Shown piece by piece: positions 58,690-64,000 of a stretch of 64,000 nucleotides of DNA. The stretch lies in NCBI GenBank assembly GCA_029964075.1, contig CM057136.1, forward strand, positions 10,602,001-10,666,000, written 5' to 3'. A model generated the notes under the pieces. That model saw nothing but the letters and a program-made list of their open reading frames with translations. It had not been told where the DNA came from and searched no databases. The stretch's first letter is position 1, and the number at the start of each line of letters is the position of its first letter. A program made the translations under genes and the position numbers. This stretch comes from Patiria pectinifera (taxonomy: Eukaryota > Echinodermata > Asteroidea > Valvatida > Asterinidae).

Positions 58690-59226
58690 CAATTGTGTAG
58701 TTACGGGCCCCGTTCTTATATCCGAACAAAAATCCACTGTAAGGCTACTCGACTTACCCAGGTAGTGAGCACTGTTTAACCAGTTCGCGCAGGGATTATT
58801 TTGACATTTACCGGACCCAGGCGCGAGATTGTTTGTGTGTTTTGTTTTTTTATAAACCTCGATGCCAGACAGGTTCAGGCCGTCATCTGCGGGTAGCACA
58901 CCCTGATATTTCCGGCCTCGCTCGCTGCGAGCGGGTCGCTGACAGATATTTCCGACCTCGCTCGTTGCGTGTTTATCCGTCACCCATTCGGAATACAGCA
59001 AGACCTTTGCGTGTATACATGTCATCCGACGTGAACTGGATGAAACCAACAAAAATGCTGGGATAGGGAGCAGGGTTTTGATTTTTTTGAGCGAAATACT
59101 GGGGTTAAAACGCCAGACGTACGGAGAGGGTGTGTTCCAGCGTCCCTCCCAGAAAATGACTGCAGTGGGGTTTGAACCTGCGACCTCCGGATTGCCGTTC
59201 CGGAGCAACTGAGCTATCCAACCCTA
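58690..59226 (-). mobile_element. tRNA-derived SINE, reverse orientation, upstream of the C2HC exon
   Basis: Read on the minus strand it starts with a tRNA-like head (GGATAGCTCAGTTGCTCCGG, then GCAGGTTCAAACCCCACTG) at 59226-59155. It runs to GGGGCCCGTAACTACAC near 58695. A related 3' piece is at 50388-50520 (GGGCCCCATTCTTATAAGAT). It contains a short GCTCGCTGCGAGCGGG hairpin. It ends about 65 bp from a KAT6 acceptor site. Confidence 0.6.
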
Positions 59227-61669
59227 CGTTGACGGTTTCCGAATTTATCAATGTTGTTCAAGGGTGCTAGTCCGAGCCATAAAACCCGTATATGCCACAT
59301 AGCCAAGAACCACACCCAATACAAAGTCACAATAATAGCCACATTAGCAATGCTGCAAACCTGGGAAATTGAAAACAAAATCGATCAGAAAGAATACGCT
59401 TTATTGAAAAGAAAAAAACAACAACAGCATACTCTTCATATTTTTCAACTCAATCAAAAAAACTTTATAACATGAAGCCATTATTATTGATTACAAAAAC
59501 AGAAAAAGTAGTGGTAATCATGTTTTGAAATTCATGCTCCACTAAATAAAACCGTCTCCAGTTACACCACTAAAGAATCAGATAAACGTAGCTTTGATTA
59601 CACAAGAGATGCCATCCCTGTTATTCAAGAAACTGCGCACGGTAGCAGCCCTTTTGATTAATACACAGCACGGCCTCCACTCGTAACGTGTTATTAAGTC
59701 CCAGCATCCTGAATGAATGCTAACAGGAAATCATCCAATGTACGGCGGCCTTCATGTGGGCTGGACTAACTTATCAAGTGCGTCCTCCTCATAACTGAAC
59801 TGGCACCTGTGCAGCGACAGACCGCTGGCGCTTAAAGGGGCACTTTCGACAGACTGCACCCATTTGTGCTTGAAAATGCGAAGTAGAATAGTAAGAAACG
59901 AATAATAGTATCCGTGGCAATTTCAGAGTAACGAAGGGAAGTGTACTGTCTGTGACAGAGTCAATTAAACCTAACGTCCCCCAACCCATCAAAACCCCAA
60001 CGGCATGTTTTGTTGGAATCTGTCAGGATGGGTACAGTACCCCTAAACTGACAGTCGTTTACATTGGGTTGGCACACCTCCAGAATCCAAGTCAGAAATG
60101 TGTGTGTGCAGTTTCCCATGTGGTGTTGGAATTTGCCAGGACTCCTAGTCTGTAATCTCCTTGACCATTACTAGATGATGGATGTATTAAGATTTGAAAA
60201 AAATATTTTCCACTTTATTCATTGAAGCTCAAAAACCCTCTGTAACGGACAGAAAATAGCTGTATTGCCCCATAAGAACATTCACACAACTTCACCTTGA
60301 AACTATGCTTTTCTGTGTGTAATTACCGAACAAAGGAAATTTGGGGTACAAAAATGTTGGTCCTCAAAAATCAAGCGATTGGAAATTCGTCTTCATTTCA
60401 GTCACACGATTTCAACACGTTCTTCAAATGTGTGCGCACTAGAATCGCCAAGTGTGTAAGTCTGAAACCAGCGTGGGACCTGATATCTCACTGTACATTA
60501 TCACATGTGGCGCCAGACTTTTCTTGATAGCTTGGCTCAAATTTCGAAGCTTTAAAAAGAAACACCAAAAAGAACCACCCAGACTTTTCCACATTTTCTC
60601 TTTAAATGTAAGGACATTATGTGGATTTTCTGGGAACCGGACCTTTGAAATGAGATATTAGTAAAGAATCATAAAAATATGAAATTTTGGCGAAATCTGG
60701 TTGAATGTGTACCTTTAAAAAAAAATGCACGGTAAAAATTATGATCAATGCCGATCAGAGCCACTGTGTTCAAAGGAAATGGAAGAGGTTGCTGTGTCTG
60801 GTTCTTAGTCTGGGAATTTCTGCGAAGCAGGCGGAACAACAACAGGGGTGCGCGACGCAAGTCCCGATGCTGTCGCATGTGTTTATACAGAGCGCCCTCA
60901 GGTGATTCTTATCAGTGAGGGGCAACAGATTCAATTTAAAAACTGTTTACACGGTTCGAGTTTTGCTGACAAAACTGAATTATACATCCCGAGCTTCACA
61001 ATCAAGTCAACAATTTCAAGACTTTCAGTTTTTCCTTTTCGGGAGGGGGGGGGGATGTGTGTGTTCCCTGACAACGTATATAAAATCATTTGCATTTATC
61101 CCAAAAGTAACCTGCCAAATTATCAAAAATTTAATTTATACTTGGATTAAAGCCAGAGTCCATCATTTGCAGCTGTCCAAAAAGTAACTGCATGGCGTAA
61201 TTATTGTTGAAAAACATACTTGGTTGAAAGATAGAGGACTAACTCCCTGTGAAATTATTCTTTCTGGCAAGCTGTCATTTTGAAGAAATCATCGAAGGAA
61301 GGCCTTTCCAACGCACCGTAGGAAATTCAAATTAGTAGTTTGTTTTGTTATTCGGCAAAGCGCGCGCAAGCATTGGCACGACGCACACGCGGTTGCTATA
61401 ATTCGTCGGATCAGTGCGCGACATCGCGTAGCTGCAATCGGCTAAGTGAGAACGTGTCTCGGACGCTGAATTCAGGCCCAATTCAAAACATGATTCAGCA
61501 ACTTTTGATTTGAAATCGAGATCCTAGAATGCTGTTTTTCTAGAAAATATACAGCTAAAGCTGAGCTGAAATTTCATCAGGTTAGTTGTTCAGCACCCTT
61601 CTTTAGATCTTGAGCACTTTTGTTGCTTGAAACGAACAAAATGCACAAATTACAAATGATGGACTTTAC

Positions 61670-61990
61670 TGGTACTAAACACTTCGTGAAATTGTTCCGT
61701 CAGTCTTGCTGTATTTGGAAGAAATCAAGAAATGTAGGTGATTTCCAATGATCAGTTCATTGACTGATTTTTAGAAATTCCAAAAAAAAAAAATGTAATG
61801 AGTGCTACCAATGAAATCGTGCTTCGTGATAAAAAGTCATCCAACTTTTTTACTGTTTTCTTAAAAAGTGTTCTTTTAAAAAAAAAAAAAAAAAAAAGTC
61901 TTATATTAACCGAGCTGAAACTTCCACAGGTTAGGTTTTGAACATTCTTCTTTGGATTTTGAGGGGTGTTATTAATGGAAACGAACACAA
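61670..61990. mobile_element. MITE family M copy, reverse orientation
   Basis: Contains the reverse of the family interior (GAAGAAATCAAGAAATGTAG, CATTCTTCTTTGGATTTTGA, GTGTTATTAATGGAAACGAA) and a run of about 20 A near 61880. Ends are not clear. Confidence 0.5.
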
Positions 61991-62469
61991 TGCCTTCAAG
62001 AACTGCACATGCCTGCACTTATGTAATCAAGGCTATTGCATACAATCACTTCTTGACAATGCTAACAAATCTCACGAGACGTAACTGAATCACGCCTTAA
62101 TCTCACCGACTAAGATACATGCCTAATGGGAGGATACACATCGATGAATCACGGAAGTCGTCTGACATGCAATGAAGCTACTTGCAGATTGATTTCTTTT
62201 TTTTCTTTTTTTTTCGAGCAGTGTGGTTTTGATGAAACTGTGGTGTACCACAACGTGATCCTCCGTGGTATAAGGGGAAAGAACTCATCAAGCAATTTCC
62301 AAGTCTTGTGATAATAACGAAGTGGCTTTTTCGATGCTGTCGTCTGAAACATGATTGGCAGGAGGTTTTTCAGGCTTGGTCGAAGACTGCGGTTGGGTTT
62401 TCTCCCCACGGTGGTAAATGTCGCAATCAACAAAATGAATCATAAGCCAATATGTGGATTGGGTCAGTC

Positions 62470-62640
62470 CTACCTGATTCCATGGGTTTTCCTCAGAATA
62501 CTCTTCTGGGCTTTTCCTCCCACCTCTAAAACTGTAATTTCTTCACATTGTCTTCACTTTACTGGGACCCATGGGAGATCAGTGGATTCCACTGAATGGG
62601 CTACCCAGTTAAAATAAGAAATAAAAAAAATTAAAAAATT
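62470..62640 (+). mobile_element. Retroelement 3' tail, copy 1
   Basis: The block CCTGATTCCATGGGTTTTCC ... TTTTCCTCCCACC ... AAAACTGTAATTTC, ending in an A/T-rich AAATAA-type tail, recurs in diverged form at 49265-49420. I infer a non-LTR retroelement 3' end; the class is not certain. Confidence 0.45.
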
Positions 62641-62811
62641 AAAAAATCAAATCCAGTCTCAGGAAATCTGAAGCATACATTAGCTTTGGCCAAAGACTAG
62701 GGTTGAGTTTTATTTCCCTTAAAAAGCCAATCTTTGACTTGTAAGTGTTGTGAAGCCGATGCGGAGTTAGTGGTCGCTATCAACAAGTTAATCAAATCTG
62801 TGGAGTGCTGT

Positions 62812-63092
62812 GGCCTTGTGGATTAGTGGTCTGTGGGTAAAGCTGCAGGTTGTGGGTTCGAGTCTCCAGCCTGGGGTAAATGGGTACCTGTGAGGGCAGA
62901 GATGATTATTGTGGTTGAATTAGGTTCCTTGTGCCTAACAGGCTGCATCGAGCTGTATACTCCCCAGGGAGCTGAGATGGTATTTGGAATGTTTAATTTG
63001 CCCAATGATCAGGGGTATTAATAATGTTAAGAGCTTTGATCTTAGTTAAAAGCACTATATAAGAACCCGTTATTATTATTATCATTATTAGT
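62812..63092 (+). mobile_element. SINE with ATT-rich tail
   Basis: A head with TGTGGATTAGTGGTCTGTGG and GGTTGTGGGTTCGAGTC is followed by GGGTACCTGTGAGGGCAGAG and CTCCCCAGGGAGCTGAGATG. It ends GCACTATATAAGAACCCG plus an ATT repeat. Diverged reverse-orientation pieces of the same family lie at 46020-46290 and 39455-39600. Confidence 0.7.
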
Positions 63093-64000
63093 CTTATGAA
63101 CGTCGGCAACACTACCCAGGAAATTTGCATTAGCTTGGATGCAGGGCCGACAGCACCCTTACTGGAACTATCCAAAACACAGATCTTGACAGATTTTAAT
63201 TTTTTCTTTTGCTTTCTTTCTTAAGGTCAGATAAAAAAAAATCACCAATATCGGACATGCTGCTTCAATTCGGGATCCTTTATGAAATCCCCCCCTCCGC
63301 AGGGAGAACGGCGGATGATGATACATTTCCACACACGGTTTCCAACATCCATCACAAAACGCCCAAGAAAAAGTTGCCGAGAGGGTGTGCAAGTAACCCC
63401 CTCGACAGGAAACAATAGGCGTGGGCCCACCCCAGGTCTGGAGAAGAACTTGGTCAACGTCCAAAAATATCGAGAACTTGAGAACTTTTTTATTTGACGC
63501 AGGAAGTGTGACTTTCCCTTTCAACTCCGTTGGTAATATAACAAGGTTCCAAGTGATTTCACCAAAATGACCTTATCGGTGTACTTATTGTACCCTTTCC
63601 CCAAGTTTAAATCATTTCTAAAGTTGGACAAAAGCAACCGTAAACATTACTTGTTAATCTTTCAGTTGGACTTTTTCACTTATACTAGAGGGTTCCCAGC
63701 ACTTTTTGAAAAGAAAATTTACTGACTTTTCCCTGCTATTTCCCTGAGAAATTTCCCAAGAAGTTATTTCCAAAGATAATTCGCTCATCCTTTGAACAAT
63801 GTCTTCTTGTTCTCATCAGGGTTAGGTATACGAAAAGTACCCACCAACGCTTTCAAATCTTCCCCGTTTTGCACTTTGCCAAAATAGTACATCGCAATTT
63901 TTTTTTTTTTAAAGCAGTCTTGATTGATGACTTTGACAAACCGATCCATCAACTTTGTAGTCCGAAGGAAATATCAGAAAGAAAACGAAAATCCGCTCGT

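Larger units (their letters stand above)
58626..64000. other. Region upstream of the first recognised KAT6 exon
   Basis: No PHD or NEMM/H15 coding motif was found on either strand, so this is probably intron. It holds two SINEs, a LINE-like tail and a family M MITE. 61370-61670 is the inverse of 42963-43250 (CTAGAATGCTGTTTTTCTAG; CCGAGACACGTTCTCACT), another dispersed repeat. A 118-codon minus-strand frame at 63168-63524 has no recognisable domain. Confidence 0.5.

Noticed and set aside
59780..59815. Possible small KAT6 exon (CQFSYEEDALDK) after a GCACAG acceptor on the minus strand
   Set aside because: The following donor-like GTTAGT is weak and the peptide matches nothing in KAT6.
63168..63524. 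118-codon minus-strand frame as an upstream KAT6 exon
   Set aside because: It has no PHD, H15 or other KAT6 motif and no suitable splice signals with phase 2 at its 3' side.

Overview
This is eukaryotic, AT-rich, repeat-dense DNA. It holds one protein-coding gene that I can support: the C-terminal part, 14 exons in all, of a KAT6 (MOZ/MORF/Enok) MYST-family histone acetyltransferase. The gene runs right to left on the minus strand, from about 58.6 kb down to the stop codon at 27.9 kb. The single KAT6-type gene, the long introns, and the tRNA-derived SINEs and short inverted-repeat elements suggest an invertebrate deuterostome, most likely an echinoderm. The species is an inference; no ribosomal or mitochondrial marker is present.

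Gene layout, in transcription order: 58560-58625, 56751-57814, 50156-50310, 46390-46508, 45245-45317, 43961-44191, 42743-42836, 40676-40825, 39654-39738, 38974-39130, 36542-37198, 35089-35169, 32860-33043, 27916-31970. All junctions obey GT-AG with compatible phases. The joined exons give 7171 nt: one base completing an upstream codon, 2389 codons and a stop. In order the protein carries a C2HC zinc finger (split by an intron), a large linker with two related DGLS motifs, the complete MYST catalytic domain, a basic Lys/Ser/Pro exon, a nuclear-type basic patch, and a giant last exon. That last exon holds an acidic serine-rich tract, an expanded Val-Cys-Ser-Pro array, poly-Gln, and the conserved Met-rich KAT6 C-terminus. 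The NEMM/H15 and PHD-finger exons expected at the N-terminus were not found and probably lie beyond base 64000.

1-27.9 kb (downstream of the gene): no convincing gene. It holds tandem repeats (an 11-bp minisatellite at 6.4 and 7.7 kb) and several families of short inverted-repeat elements. One group starts TTAAAGG and is flanked by TTAA, like Xenopus T2/Kolobok MITEs. Another family starts GGTCATTC. A fold-back family has TTAACCCTAAC ends. There is also a nested palindrome at 12.3 kb, SINE pieces, and a long AT-rich tract (22.7-26 kb) that might include the 3' UTR.

27.9-64 kb: the KAT6 introns hold many more of these elements. They also hold a 21-bp satellite with a 105-bp higher-order period, a 43-bp and a ~120-bp tandem array, SINEs with ATT tails, and LINE 3' ends. 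Most long open frames outside the exons arise from tandem repeats or lie antisense to the KAT6 exons.

No new multi-gene system is visible. The most notable points are the KAT7/MYT1-type C2HC finger in a KAT6 protein, an in-frame strong alternative 5' splice site that would remove exactly 345 residues, the lineage-expanded Cys-Ser-Pro array, and the fold-back family whose internal repeats are homogenised within each copy.
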